NCBI GenBank assembly: GCA_016716885.1
Contig: JADJUV010000016.1
Coordinates: 1 to 64,000, forward strand
Direction: 5' to 3'
Origin: Candidatus Trichofilum aggregatum
GTDB taxonomy: Bacteria; Chloroflexota; Anaerolineae; Promineifilales; Promineifilaceae
DNA: 64,000 nucleotides
Below, piece after piece: positions 17,483 through 26,219 of this stretch. Made by a program: the position numbers and the translations under genes. Below the pieces are notes generated by a model. It made no database searches and had not been told where the DNA came from. It worked only from the letters and a program-made list of their open reading frames with translations. Position 1 is the first letter of the stretch; each line of letters opens with the position of its first letter.

Positions 17483-19456
17483 ATGAGTGGATTAACAACC
17501 AGACAGCTAACCGGTAAACGTGAACGTGTCGTCAATCTCAACCAAAAATCACAATTGCAACCAGGAGATATCCTTCAAGGGCGCTATCGGATCATGGGTA
17601 CATTGGGGGTTGGCGGTTTCAGTGCAGTTTATCAGGCTCGAGACTTGCGCTTTGCTAACGTCACCAAACTATGTGCTATCAAAGAAATGACCAATCTCGC
17701 CTCAGACCCACATCTGCGCGAGTTGACTATCCGCTCTTTTGAACGCGAAGCCAGTATTTTGGCAACATTGGATCACCCAGCCATTGTTGATGTCTATGAT
17801 TTTTTCAGTGAAAGCGACCGAAGTTATTTGGTTCAAGAGTTTATTCGGGGGAAGGACTTAGATGCATACCTGGAGGCAAATGAGGGAAAAGTCATTCCTC
17901 AAGAACAGGTGATTGATTGGGCCTTACAGCTTACAGATGTACTTATTTATCTGCATAGTCAAAAACCCCTCCCCATCGTCTTTCGGGATCTCAAACCATC
18001 CAACATCATGTTAGATCCCTTTGGGCGGATTACGCTGATTGACTTTGGTATCGCCAAAATCTTCGAAGGGGGTGAAAAGGGCACTATGGTAGGTACAGAG
18101 GGTTACTCACCCCCTGAACAGTACCGCGGTGAAGCCACTACAGCGGGTGACATATACGCGCTTGGAGCCACGTTACATCATCTGCTTACCTTGCAAGACC
18201 CCCGACTTGAGCCCCCCTTTTCTTTTACAGAGCGCCCTATTCGGGCGTTGAATTCCACGGTTAGTCCGGCGCTTGAGGCAATTATCATGCGCTGCTTGTC
18301 CTATCAAACAAAAGACCGCTACCAGACGGGCATGGAATTTAAGGATGCACTTTTAACCATTCTGCAAGCTGGTACACCAACATCACCAACCACAAAAATT
18401 GGCACAGGCATCCTGGCAACACCAATTGTTGATGGCAAGGCGAAAGAAGTGAGTTTGCCAAATCCCCGCGAAGAAACGATCTCCACAACCGGTTCGCTGG
18501 GGATTGTGCCTCTCTGGATGTTCAAGTGTGAAGATGAGATTCGCTCCAAGCCTGCCGTAGATAGTGGGCTGGTTTTTGTGGGTGCGTTTGACAACAATCT
18601 TTATGCTGTAAAGGCAAATAGCGGCGAGTTTTTTTGGAAATATCCCGCGACAGATGAAATTGCTTCTTCCCCGTTTGTCTACAATCATCACGTTTATATT
18701 GGCTCAGCGGATAATCATCTATATTGTGTTAAACAACACAATGGGCGGCTTAACTGGCGTTTTGAAACGCAGGGGCCCGTCTATTCTTCGCCCAGGGCCG
18801 AATTCGATCACGTTTTTTTTGGTTCGGATGATGCCCATCTTTATGCCGTGAACGCCAGCAATGGCAAACTAGCCTGGAAAACACAGGTGCATGGTGCAGT
18901 GCGTTCTTCACCATGTATTCATGATGAACTCATCATCATTGGTACTGAAGGCGGTTATATTTTTGCTGTTGATTTAAGTGGGAAGATCAAGTGGCAATAT
19001 CAGGCTCGAAGAGCGATTGTGTCCACTCCTGTCGTCGTTGATGATATGGTCATTTTTGGCTCATATGATGCCACGATTTATGCGCTTGATGTGGCTTCGG
19101 GTTGGGCGGTGTGGCAGGTGCGAACGAAACGGCCTATTGTGTCTTCGCCAGTGGTGAGCGGGGATATGCTGTTCATTGGTTCTTCTGATGGCAGTTTGTA
19201 TGCCATAGATATCAGACGCGGCCACAAGATGTGGTCTTTTGATACCGATGGGCAGGTAGCTTCGTCGCCGGCCATTTGGGAAAGGTCGGTGTATTTTGGT
19301 TCAACAGATGGTTATGTATATAGTGTCGATATGAAACGAGGCCAAAAGCGGTGGCGCTTTGACACAGGTAGTATGGTCATTAGCTCACCTACGATTGTTG
19401 ATGGCATTTTATACATTGGTTCGACGAATAAGACACTGTATGCTTTACCCGTATAG
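17483..19456 (+). CDS. Hanks-type Ser/Thr kinase with a C-terminal PQQ beta-propeller
   Basis: Cytosolic signalling kinase of 657 residues. The kinase domain (about 25-300) has the glycine loop LGVGGFSAVYQA, the ATP-binding lysine in CAIKEM, the catalytic loop FRDLKPSNIML (Phe replaces the usual His of HRD, a change seen in several bacterial kinases), IDFGIAKIF and GTEGYSPPEQYRGE. A linker of about 60 residues leads to seven or more PQQ-type blades (about 340-657) with repeated SSPxV..GSxDxxLYAVD motifs. No membrane helix separates the parts, so both are cytosolic; the propeller is probably a protein- or ligand-binding sensor. The downstream PP2C, vWA and FHA genes suggest a phospho-signalling module. 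Confidence 0.92.
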   Translation: MSGLTTRQLTGKRERVVNLNQKSQLQPGDILQGRYRIMGTLGVGGFSAVYQARDLRFANVTKLCAIKEMTNLASDPHLRELTIRSFEREASILATLDHPAIVDVYDFFSESDRSYLVQEFIRGKDLDAYLEANEGKVIPQEQVIDWALQLTDVLIYLHSQKPLPIVFRDLKPSNIMLDPFGRITLIDFGIAKIFEGGEKGTMVGTEGYSPPEQYRGEATTAGDIYALGATLHHLLTLQDPRLEPPFSFTERPIRALNSTVSPALEAIIMRCLSYQTKDRYQTGMEFKDALLTILQAGTPTSPTTKIGTGILATPIVDGKAKEVSLPNPREETISTTGSLGIVPLWMFKCEDEIRSKPAVDSGLVFVGAFDNNLYAVKANSGEFFWKYPATDEIASSPFVYNHHVYIGSADNHLYCVKQHNGRLNWRFETQGPVYSSPRAEFDHVFFGSDDAHLYAVNASNGKLAWKTQVHGAVRSSPCIHDELIIIGTEGGYIFAVDLSGKIKWQYQARRAIVSTPVVVDDMVIFGSYDATIYALDVASGWAVWQVRTKRPIVSSPVVSGDMLFIGSSDGSLYAIDIRRGHKMWSFDTDGQVASSPAIWERSVYFGSTDGYVYSVDMKRGQKRWRFDTGSMVISSPTIVDGILYIGSTNKTLYALPV

Positions 19457-19903
19457 TGCCTTGCTGGACATTGGCGTTTTTCGTGCTGACCTCTGGAGAC
19501 TAAGAAACTGTAGAGGCTGAGAGATTTCAGAGGTCGTTCTAATTTGCGCCAAATACCCATGTCTTAGGCTGTAAACGAATGGCTATTGAAGATTTGCTCA
19601 TTAAAACTGGTATGGGGGTTCCCCAAATCCGAATTCCGCTCTTCGGGGCAGGAAAGACAGGTCTTTGGGGAACCATTCTCTACCTGGGTTGTTTCGGGAA
19701 AGTTCAATAGTCTGCTTCTGGGTTTGGTTATTGTTATACTGGGCAAAAATCATCATCATTCATTCTCTTTTGAGGTTGGTACCAATTTGCATTTAGAATT
19801 GGCGCTGCTTTGAGAGATTTCAGTTGTATGCTTGAAGTTTTCTGCCTAGTTATTTACTGAAATTTGTTCCTTGTTACTTTCGCTTAGTAGAGAAGAGAAT
19901 ACC
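19457..19903. repeat. Spacer with an inverted repeat at 19617-19674
   Basis: No gene is supported here. GGTTCCCCAAA (19617-19627) and TTTGGGGAACC (19664-19674) form a hairpin with a 36-base loop. A gagactaagaaactg/ctgagagatttcag word cluster lies at 19,497-19,530. Confidence 0.55.
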
Positions 19904-20899
19904 TTGTCAACACATCAAGAACCCCTACCCGATGCCGATAGTAGTGAAGAGAAGAAGACCGAAAGGCCCCTGGTTATGGAGACGAAACCGTTATTCCCCT
20001 CGGTCGTTATGATGGATGAAGATCAGAAATTGCTGGACACGGCACCTCTGGCGCAACAAAAATATGACCCTGGAATTTTAGAGACGGTTATTAGCCGATC
20101 AGTGGTAGAACTGCCTCTCGTCCCTATGATTCATGTGGTGCAACGCTCTCATGTAGGGGCAGTCCGCCGTCGCAATGAAGATTCCTGCTGTGTTTTTATA
20201 ACGGAAAATGGGGGTGAAGAGATTCTTCCCGGCATCGGTCTTTTTGTAGTGGCCGATGGCATGGGAGGGCACTATGCTGGGCACGAGGCCAGCCGTAAGG
20301 CGTCAAGATTTTTTATGCATCATGTGCTGGAGAAGGTGTATTTGCCTCTTTTGCAGCGGGATGGGCCGTCTGGGTATCAGGAGCCTATTCAAGAAGTGAT
20401 GCTTCGCGCTGTGCAGGTAGCGCATCAGTCATTGCAGAACCCGGACCCGGAAAAGGACAGTGGCACAACATTGACGGCGGCATTGATGGTTGGCAAGCGT
20501 TTATATGTGGCTCATGTAGGGGACACGCGGGCTTATTTGGTGACAGAGGATGCCATGGAACAGATCACTACGGATCATTCCATTGTGCAACGACTGATTG
20601 ATGCGGGGCAGTTAACCGTGGATGAAGCGGTTATGTACCCGCAAAAGAATTTGTTATACCGTGCTTTAGGGCAACAGGGGCCGCTTGATGTGGATGCCTA
20701 TACACGGTCTTTACCCCGAAAAGGGATGTTGTTTTTATGTAGTGATGGCCTATGGGGGCTTCTGGGTGATGAGATAATTCGTGAGGTGTTACAACGGGAT
20801 GTTTCGTTGGACGAAAAAGCGGATATTCTTGTAGAACTGGCAATAAAGGCCGGGGGTCATGATAATGTAACGGTGATTATTGTGGATTTTACGGTGTAG
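19904..20899 (+). CDS. PP2C-type Ser/Thr protein phosphatase, soluble
   Basis: Second PP2C enzyme of the cluster. I choose the TTG at 19904 (MSTHQEPLPDADSSEE) because gagaagag lies at ribosome-site distance; an upstream TTG at 19871 and an internal ATG at 19976 are alternatives. After an acidic 80-residue N-terminal region come RSHVGAVRRRNEDSCCV, VVADGMGGHYAGHEAS, LYVAHVGDTRAYLV, ITTDHSIVQRL, FLCSDGLWGLLG and GGHDNVTVIIVDF, so the metal-binding residues are complete. There is no membrane helix, unlike the PP2C at 16122. It follows the kinase-PQQ gene and ends in a strong palindromic terminator. Confidence 0.9.
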   Translation: MSTHQEPLPDADSSEEKKTERPLVMETKPLFPSVVMMDEDQKLLDTAPLAQQKYDPGILETVISRSVVELPLVPMIHVVQRSHVGAVRRRNEDSCCVFITENGGEEILPGIGLFVVADGMGGHYAGHEASRKASRFFMHHVLEKVYLPLLQRDGPSGYQEPIQEVMLRAVQVAHQSLQNPDPEKDSGTTLTAALMVGKRLYVAHVGDTRAYLVTEDAMEQITTDHSIVQRLIDAGQLTVDEAVMYPQKNLLYRALGQQGPLDVDAYTRSLPRKGMLFLCSDGLWGLLGDEIIREVLQRDVSLDEKADILVELAIKAGGHDNVTVIIVDFTV

Positions 20900-20918
20900 G
20901 GGTCTATTGACCTAAGGG

Positions 20919-20938
20919 GGCACCGCGGCCGCGGTGCC
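20919..20938 (+). terminator. Perfect 20-bp palindrome with GCGGCCGC at its centre
   Basis: The arms GGCACCGCGG and CCGCGGTGCC pair perfectly and are followed by TTTCTCG. It lies 19 bases after the PP2C stop, where a terminator is expected. The middle eight bases are the iterated octamer, so the two functions overlap. Confidence 0.65.
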
Positions 20939-20974
20939 TTTCTCGTTGTCCTTTCTCATTGGTGGTGTGAACTC

Positions 20975-22222
20975 ATGGAAAATGCCCTGAATATCACTGT
21001 CCAGGCGACCGCAAATAGACTGGGGGCTTTACAAACTTCCCAGCTTCTTTATTTGTTGGTCAATATTCACCCCCCGGCTGAATTTCAACAGTCGCGTACA
21101 TCCCTCAATATTTGCCTGGTGATAGACAAAAGCACATCCATGCGAGAAGAACGGTTAGATCAGGTTAAGACCGCGGCCGCGCTCATCCTCGAAAAACTCA
21201 CCGCCAACGACAACCTTTCCGTCATCACATTTAGCGACCGAGCCGAAGTCGTCGTCCCCAATAGCGCCGTTACCAACCGCACCACCCTCATGGCCCGCGT
21301 CCAAAGCATACAAGCCTCCGGCGGAACCGAAATCTACCAGGGACTTGCCTTAGGCATGCAAGAACTGTCCAAACAACTAGGCAAAAGGGGCTTAAGCCAT
21401 CTCGTTCTTCTCACTGACGGCCATACATACGGTGACGCCGAACAATGCATCGAACTGGCCCAACGAGCCGCCAGCCGCAATATTGGCATCAGCGCCCTCG
21501 GTATCGGCACCGAATGGAACGACCAATTTCTAGATGCCCTCGTCGCCCCTTCCGGTGGACAATCTGCCTACATTGACGACCCCAATCGCATCCTGGAACT
21601 TTTACAAGAACGCGTAAAAGGATTAGGTGCTGCTTATGCCCACAACGTGCGTATCATGTCCCATTTCCCGGAAGGCATGAGCATCATCTCAGCTTTCAAA
21701 ACAGCCCCTTACGCCCAGCCCCTCTCACCCAATGCCAAAGGAATCAGTTTAGGGGCCTTGGAAGGTGGTCACACCTTATCTATTCTCCTGGAAGTAAACG
21801 TTGCCCCTGCCCAAGCTGGTACCACCATACAATTCCCGTTGGGCATCGTCGCCGATGTACCTCAATATCAATTACAGAATCATGAGTTCTCCGCCACATT
21901 TTCGTTGGATATTGTCACCGGACAACCTCATGTTGAACCACCGGTTGCCCTGGTAGAAGCAGTTCAGGTACTCAATCTATACCGCATGAGCGAAAAAGCC
22001 TGGCAAGAAATAGAAACCGGACATCTTGACAGAGCAACAAGAAGGATGGAGCGGCTAACTACCCGCTTATTCGAGGCCGGATATGATCATCTGGCCCAAA
22101 ATGCTCGTATAGAAACCGAATTGTTGCAAAAACAAGGTACAATTTCCGGAGAAGGTCGCAAAAAATTGAAATATGGTACGCGCGCCCTCATGACTAAAAA
22201 CAATGGCTTGACGGAAGAATAG
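20975..22222 (+). CDS. von Willebrand factor type A domain protein
   Basis: 415-residue soluble protein beginning MENALNITVQATANRLGALQ. The vWA domain (about 45-220) has a MIDAS-type motif in CLVIDKSTSM, with the later metal-site Thr in GGTEIYQGL and Asp in LLTDGHTYGD. A beta-sandwich region (VRIMSHFPEGMSI.. and TLSILLEVNVAPAQ) and a helical tail ending KLKYGTRALMTKNNGL follow. Bacterial proteins of this shape act as scaffolds near kinases and FHA proteins. The 3' end lies four bases from the FHA gene, so the two are surely co-transcribed. Base composition changes sharply at the GCGGCCGC at 21173: G/T-rich before, C/A-rich after. Confidence 0.88.
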   Translation: MENALNITVQATANRLGALQTSQLLYLLVNIHPPAEFQQSRTSLNICLVIDKSTSMREERLDQVKTAAALILEKLTANDNLSVITFSDRAEVVVPNSAVTNRTTLMARVQSIQASGGTEIYQGLALGMQELSKQLGKRGLSHLVLLTDGHTYGDAEQCIELAQRAASRNIGISALGIGTEWNDQFLDALVAPSGGQSAYIDDPNRILELLQERVKGLGAAYAHNVRIMSHFPEGMSIISAFKTAPYAQPLSPNAKGISLGALEGGHTLSILLEVNVAPAQAGTTIQFPLGIVADVPQYQLQNHEFSATFSLDIVTGQPHVEPPVALVEAVQVLNLYRMSEKAWQEIETGHLDRATRRMERLTTRLFEAGYDHLAQNARIETELLQKQGTISGEGRKKLKYGTRALMTKNNGLTEE

Positions 22223-22225
22223 ACT

Positions 22226-22819
22226 ATGACAACTTGCCCTGAATGCGGACATCAGGAAAAAGCGGGTGCTTTGTTTTGCGGCGAATGCGGCCGCTTCTTG
22301 CTTGACGAACGTTTAGTGCCCCAAGCAAAAGCTGGCGCCGCTCCCACAACAAACCGAAGCGGCGCCCAATTTGATACCGGCAAACACCCCAGCCTACACA
22401 CCAAAGAATTCAAATACCGGCCACCCTTTGCCGAAAACCTGCAACCACCCCCACCCAACCTGGTGGGTCTAGAACTTGGCCCGGATGTAGAAATACAACC
22501 GCTCATCTTCATCGTTCCTAACAGCGGTAGACGTATACGGCTGGAACTGCGCGATGAAATCATGATTGGTCGGAGCGATCCATCTAGCTCAACTCTGCCC
22601 GCCCTAGATTTAGCCAGAGACAATGGCTCCCAACTAGGTGTTTCCCGAACCCATGCCCTTATCCAAAAAGTAGACCGGGGGGTCACCATCATGGATTTGG
22701 GTAGCACCAATGGAACCTACCTCAACAATTACCGCCTGCCCCCCGATCTACCTTACGCCCTGCGTAGCGGTGATGAAGTAAGATTCAGTCACTTACTGGT
22801 GCATATCTTCTTTGGCTGA
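22226..22819 (+). CDS. Zinc-ribbon and FHA domain protein
   Basis: 197 residues. The N-terminal zinc ribbon has CPECGHQEKAGALFCGECG (two CxxC pairs). A disordered linker of about 70 residues follows. The C-terminal FHA domain (about 105-197) has the phosphothreonine-binding marks IMIGRSDP, LGVSRTHALI and MDLGSTNGTYLN and ends RSGDEVRFSHLLVHIFFG. It likely binds phosphothreonine made by the neighbouring kinases and passes the signal on. It is in one operon with the vWA gene (four-base gap). Confidence 0.92.
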   Translation: MTTCPECGHQEKAGALFCGECGRFLLDERLVPQAKAGAAPTTNRSGAQFDTGKHPSLHTKEFKYRPPFAENLQPPPPNLVGLELGPDVEIQPLIFIVPNSGRRIRLELRDEIMIGRSDPSSSTLPALDLARDNGSQLGVSRTHALIQKVDRGVTIMDLGSTNGTYLNNYRLPPDLPYALRSGDEVRFSHLLVHIFFG

Positions 22820-23014
22820 TGAACCGTTTCACAGCAGGAAAGCAGAATGCCCTATGTCTTGTTATTTCCTGGAGCCATAAGTCCATACCTGTAATCCTGG
22901 CATTTCCACACATCCGGCCAAGCAATCGGAACAATAAGAGCTTGACAACCTAATCCGAAACATGTCCGTTTATGCCCGTTATCCGTAATAACGGCTAATT
23001 CCTGAGGCTAACGC

Positions 23015-23257
23015 ATGAGTATTTCCATCATTGTCCATATTAACAACGAGGATGCAGTCGTGGGTGAAATAGATAGAATGCCCAATCCTCAAGACAACAT
23101 CATTATCCTAATGAATCCGCGCCGTAGAGATGGTAAAGATATACATTATCTGGAAGATGATGTCTCTACCCTTATCGTTCCCTGGCACCGCGTCAACTTC
23201 ATTCAGATTCTACCAAGTGGTAGCGCCGAAGAAGTGATTGGTTTTGTAAGAGAATAA
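23015..23257 (+). CDS. Small conserved protein of unknown function (80 aa)
   Basis: MSISIIVHINNEDAVVGEID starts a compact, acidic, probably all-beta protein with the phrase LIVPWHRVNFIQI, similar to small proteins found beside regulators in Chloroflexota. I do not know its function. The stop is immediately followed by the ATG of the response regulator (one base between), which strongly supports it as a real gene and an operon partner. The 195 bases between the FHA gene and this start hold no feature I can name. Confidence 0.7.
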   Translation: MSISIIVHINNEDAVVGEIDRMPNPQDNIIILMNPRRRDGKDIHYLEDDVSTLIVPWHRVNFIQILPSGSAEEVIGFVRE

Positions 23258-23258
23258 C

Positions 23259-24002
23259 ATGGTCGGCAAAGTCCCAAATACGCTGGAGCAAACCGCTCCT
23301 CGCCTCATTCTAGTTGTAGATGACGAACCCCGTATGATCCGGTTCATTCGTATGAACCTGGAACTAGAAGGGTATCAGGTTATTGAAGCCCGCAATGGGC
23401 TACAGGCTCTGGAACAAGTCCGCCAACATCTACCTGACCTCATCATCATGGATGTGATGATGCCTGAAATGGATGGTTTCGAGAGTCTGCGCTTACTGCG
23501 TGAAATCTCCACCGTGCCCATCATCTTACTCACTGTAAAAAGCGACGAGGAAGATCGCATCCACGGGTTGGAACTGGGCGCAGATGATTATGTGACCAAA
23601 CCATTCAGCCCGCGTGAGCTAAACAGCCGGGTCAATGCCGTACTGCGGCGAGCTGAATGGCCGTCCATACAGCCGCGCACTGTTTTACGCATTGATGAGA
23701 ACCTGGCCGTAGATTTCAATCGGCATCAGGTTATCGTGAAGGGTGAACGCATTGATTTACGGCCTACAGAGTACCGCCTGCTCAGCCATCTCATTCAAAA
23801 CGCGGGCTGGGTAGTTCCTCATGACACCTTGTTAGCCAAAGTATGGGGATATGAGTACCGGGATGAAACCCACTATCTGCGTTTGTACATTAATTACCTG
23901 CGCAAAAAAATCGAAGACGATCCAGCCAATCCTAAATATATTCTAACGGAGCGCGGCGTTGGTTATCGTTTTGTGGATTTCCAAAACCGTACCGAAGAAT
24001 AA
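23259..24002 (+). CDS. OmpR/PhoB-family response regulator
   Basis: DNA-binding two-component regulator of 247 residues. The receiver domain (about 16-130) has the acidic pair VVDDEPRM, the phosphorylated Asp in LIIMDVMMPEMDGF, Thr in ILLTVK and Lys in DDYVTKPFSPREL. The winged-helix output domain (about 150-240) has LRPTEYRLLSHLIQNAGWVV and YRDETHYLRLYINYLRKKI and ends GVGYRFVDF. Its cognate kinase is not adjacent. The stop overlaps the start of zwf by one base, so sugar metabolism may be under its control or simply co-transcribed. Confidence 0.93.
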   Translation: MVGKVPNTLEQTAPRLILVVDDEPRMIRFIRMNLELEGYQVIEARNGLQALEQVRQHLPDLIIMDVMMPEMDGFESLRLLREISTVPIILLTVKSDEEDRIHGLELGADDYVTKPFSPRELNSRVNAVLRRAEWPSIQPRTVLRIDENLAVDFNRHQVIVKGERIDLRPTEYRLLSHLIQNAGWVVPHDTLLAKVWGYEYRDETHYLRLYINYLRKKIEDDPANPKYILTERGVGYRFVDFQNRTEE

Positions 24003-25480
24003 TGGATGATGGTTCAGGTGAAAAACCTATGACAATTCCTACGACTATCGTCATCTTTGGGGCATCAGGGGACCTGACCCAACGCAAACTCATCCCTGCG
24101 CTTTTTCAAAATTACCTGAAAAAGCGTCTGCCGGAACCCTTTCTCATTGTTGGTTCGGCCCGTCGCCCCTGGAACCATGAGGAGTTCCGAGCCAATTTGC
24201 AGGCAGGGTTTCAAGAGTTAGCGCCGAATGATTATCGCGAAGATAAGTGGGCTGAATTTGCCCAACATATCTGGTTTACTCAGGGTGATCTGGATAACCC
24301 GAAAGATTTTGCCCGCTTAGCTCAGACTTTGCCGGAACTAGAGCAATCTTCTACTGCTAATCGCCTTTACTATCTGGCGATTGGCCCAGAATATTTTGTG
24401 ACGGTAGCGGAGCATCTGGCGGGGGCTGACTTGCACACGGAAAACGGGGGTTGGCGACGACTGGTCGTAGAAAAGCCTTTTGGTACTGACCTGGCTTCAG
24501 CCCATGCCTTGAACCAGGCCCTGCACCAATATTTTGCCGAACCACAGCTTTATCGTATTGATCATTATCTGGGTAAGGAAACGGCCCAAAATATTCTCTT
24601 TTTTCGCTTTGCCAACGCGATTTTTGAACCGCTATGGAACCGCAATTACATTGCGAATGTGCAAATAACCGCCGCAGAAACAGTGGATGTGGGGCACCGG
24701 GCCGGATATTATGATAAGGCTGGGGTTCTGCGTGATATGTTTCAAAACCATCTGTTTCAACTGTTGTCTCTCGTGGCTATGGAACCTCCAGCTTCGTTTG
24801 ATGCTGATATGGTACGAAATGAGAAAGCTAAGTTGTTTGCCGCTATTCGCCCCATTGCCAGAGAAGATGCGGTATTAGCCCAGTATGACGCTTACAAGGA
24901 TGCGGAAGGGGTAGCGGCAGATTCACGCACACCAACTTTTGCCGCCTTGAAATTGAACATTGACAATTGGCGTTGGAAAGGGGTTCCGTTTTATTTGCGT
25001 TCGGGCAAGGCCATGGCGCGGAAGAACACGGAAGTGGTGGTGCAGTTTCAGCGACCACCCCATCTTATGTTTCATCTGGTTGATGATGCGGATTTTACGG
25101 CTAATAAATTATCTATCTGTATTCAGCCTGATGAAGGCATTCATTTGCAGATAGAAACAAAGGTTCCTGATTCGGACCAGGAGACAAATCCTGTTTCTAT
25201 GGAGTTTCATTATCAACATTCATTTAAGGGGCAGGCATTGCCTGATGCTTATGAGCGACTTTTGTTGGATGCGCTGGAAGGGGATGCTTCGTTGTTTACC
25301 CGGAGTGATGGCATTGAATACGCCTGGCAACTGATTGATCCGGTGATTGATACCTTCGCGGCCGCGTCCTCACCCCCTCTTCATACCTACAAACACGGCA
25401 GTTGGGGCCCCGCGGCCGCAGATGACTTACTATCTCAACAAGGCTTCCGCTGGGAAACAGGCTGTAGCCACGATGAATAA
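24002..25480 (+). CDS. zwf: Glucose-6-phosphate 1-dehydrogenase
   Basis: First enzyme of the oxidative pentose phosphate pathway: glucose 6-phosphate to 6-phosphogluconolactone with NADP. The N terminus shows the cofactor motif IVIFGASGDLTQRKLIPAL, followed by VEKPFGTDLASA, the active-site segment RIDHYLGKETAQNI, the His in the region QNHLFQLLSLVAMEPP and VPFYLRSGKAM. Length 492 is normal. The ATG at 24002 overlaps the regulator's stop; a second ATG at 24029 (MTIPTTIVIFG) is an equally good start. Two GCGGCCGC copies near the end mark a clear change from G/T-rich to C/A-rich sequence inside the gene. Confidence 0.95.
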   Translation: MDDGSGEKPMTIPTTIVIFGASGDLTQRKLIPALFQNYLKKRLPEPFLIVGSARRPWNHEEFRANLQAGFQELAPNDYREDKWAEFAQHIWFTQGDLDNPKDFARLAQTLPELEQSSTANRLYYLAIGPEYFVTVAEHLAGADLHTENGGWRRLVVEKPFGTDLASAHALNQALHQYFAEPQLYRIDHYLGKETAQNILFFRFANAIFEPLWNRNYIANVQITAAETVDVGHRAGYYDKAGVLRDMFQNHLFQLLSLVAMEPPASFDADMVRNEKAKLFAAIRPIAREDAVLAQYDAYKDAEGVAADSRTPTFAALKLNIDNWRWKGVPFYLRSGKAMARKNTEVVVQFQRPPHLMFHLVDDADFTANKLSICIQPDEGIHLQIETKVPDSDQETNPVSMEFHYQHSFKGQALPDAYERLLLDALEGDASLFTRSDGIEYAWQLIDPVIDTFAAASSPPLHTYKHGSWGPAAADDLLSQQGFRWETGCSHDE

Positions 25481-25516
25481 CTCCACCCCAAATCAGCCTC
25501 CCTCAATCAACAACCT

Positions 25517-26209
25517 ATGAGCACCGACCACCTGAAAGAAAAAGTCGCCCAACGGGCTATTCTAGAAATCAACTCCGGCATGATTGTCGGGCTAGGCACA
25601 GGCAGCACCGCCAGCTGGGCCATCCGCTTACTGGGGCAACGCCTGCGCCAGGGCGAACTCACCGACATCCTGGGCATCCCCACATCCGAAGCTACCGCCC
25701 GGTTGGCCCAGGCTGAAGGTATACCGCTAACCACCTTAACCGATTACCCGGATATAGACATAACGTTAGACGGGGCAGACGAGGTTGATCCTCACCTGAA
25801 TCTGATCAAAGGGTTGGGCGGAGCGCTTCTACGCGAAAAAATCGTCGCCACATTCTCCCGGCGCTTCATCATCATGAGCGAGGCAAGCAAACGTGTAGAC
25901 CGACTAGGAACCCGCGCCCCCGTACCCGTAGAAGTGATTCCCATGGCCGAATGGCCCATCACGCTCTATCTACAAAATTTGGGGGCAACCGTAGCTAAAC
26001 GGTTCCAGGCAGACCAGGAAACGCCCTTTATCACCGACGAAGGCAATTGGATATTGGATTGTTACTTCGCTAACGGCATTGTTAACCCTCTTGCCTTAGA
26101 ATTAGCTTTGCGCTCTCGCCCCGGCATCGTCGAAAATGGTCTTTTTCTGGGCCTTGCCTCAGATGTTATGTTAGCTTCTGAGATGGGTGTGGAGCATTTA
26201 CGGCGCTAA
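25517..26209 (+). CDS. rpiA: Ribose-5-phosphate isomerase A
   Basis: Interconverts ribose 5-phosphate and ribulose 5-phosphate. 230 residues, normal for RpiA. The family motifs are all there: GMIVGLGTGSTASWAIRLL near the N terminus, GIPTSEATARLA, DITLDGADEVDPHLNLIKG with the catalytic Asp pair, GGALLREKIVA and SEASKRVDRLG. It lies 36 bases after zwf in the same direction, so two pentose phosphate genes are grouped here behind a response regulator. Confidence 0.95.
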   Translation: MSTDHLKEKVAQRAILEINSGMIVGLGTGSTASWAIRLLGQRLRQGELTDILGIPTSEATARLAQAEGIPLTTLTDYPDIDITLDGADEVDPHLNLIKGLGGALLREKIVATFSRRFIIMSEASKRVDRLGTRAPVPVEVIPMAEWPITLYLQNLGATVAKRFQADQETPFITDEGNWILDCYFANGIVNPLALELALRSRPGIVENGLFLGLASDVMLASEMGVEHLRR

Positions 26210-26219
26210 TGGAATTGTT

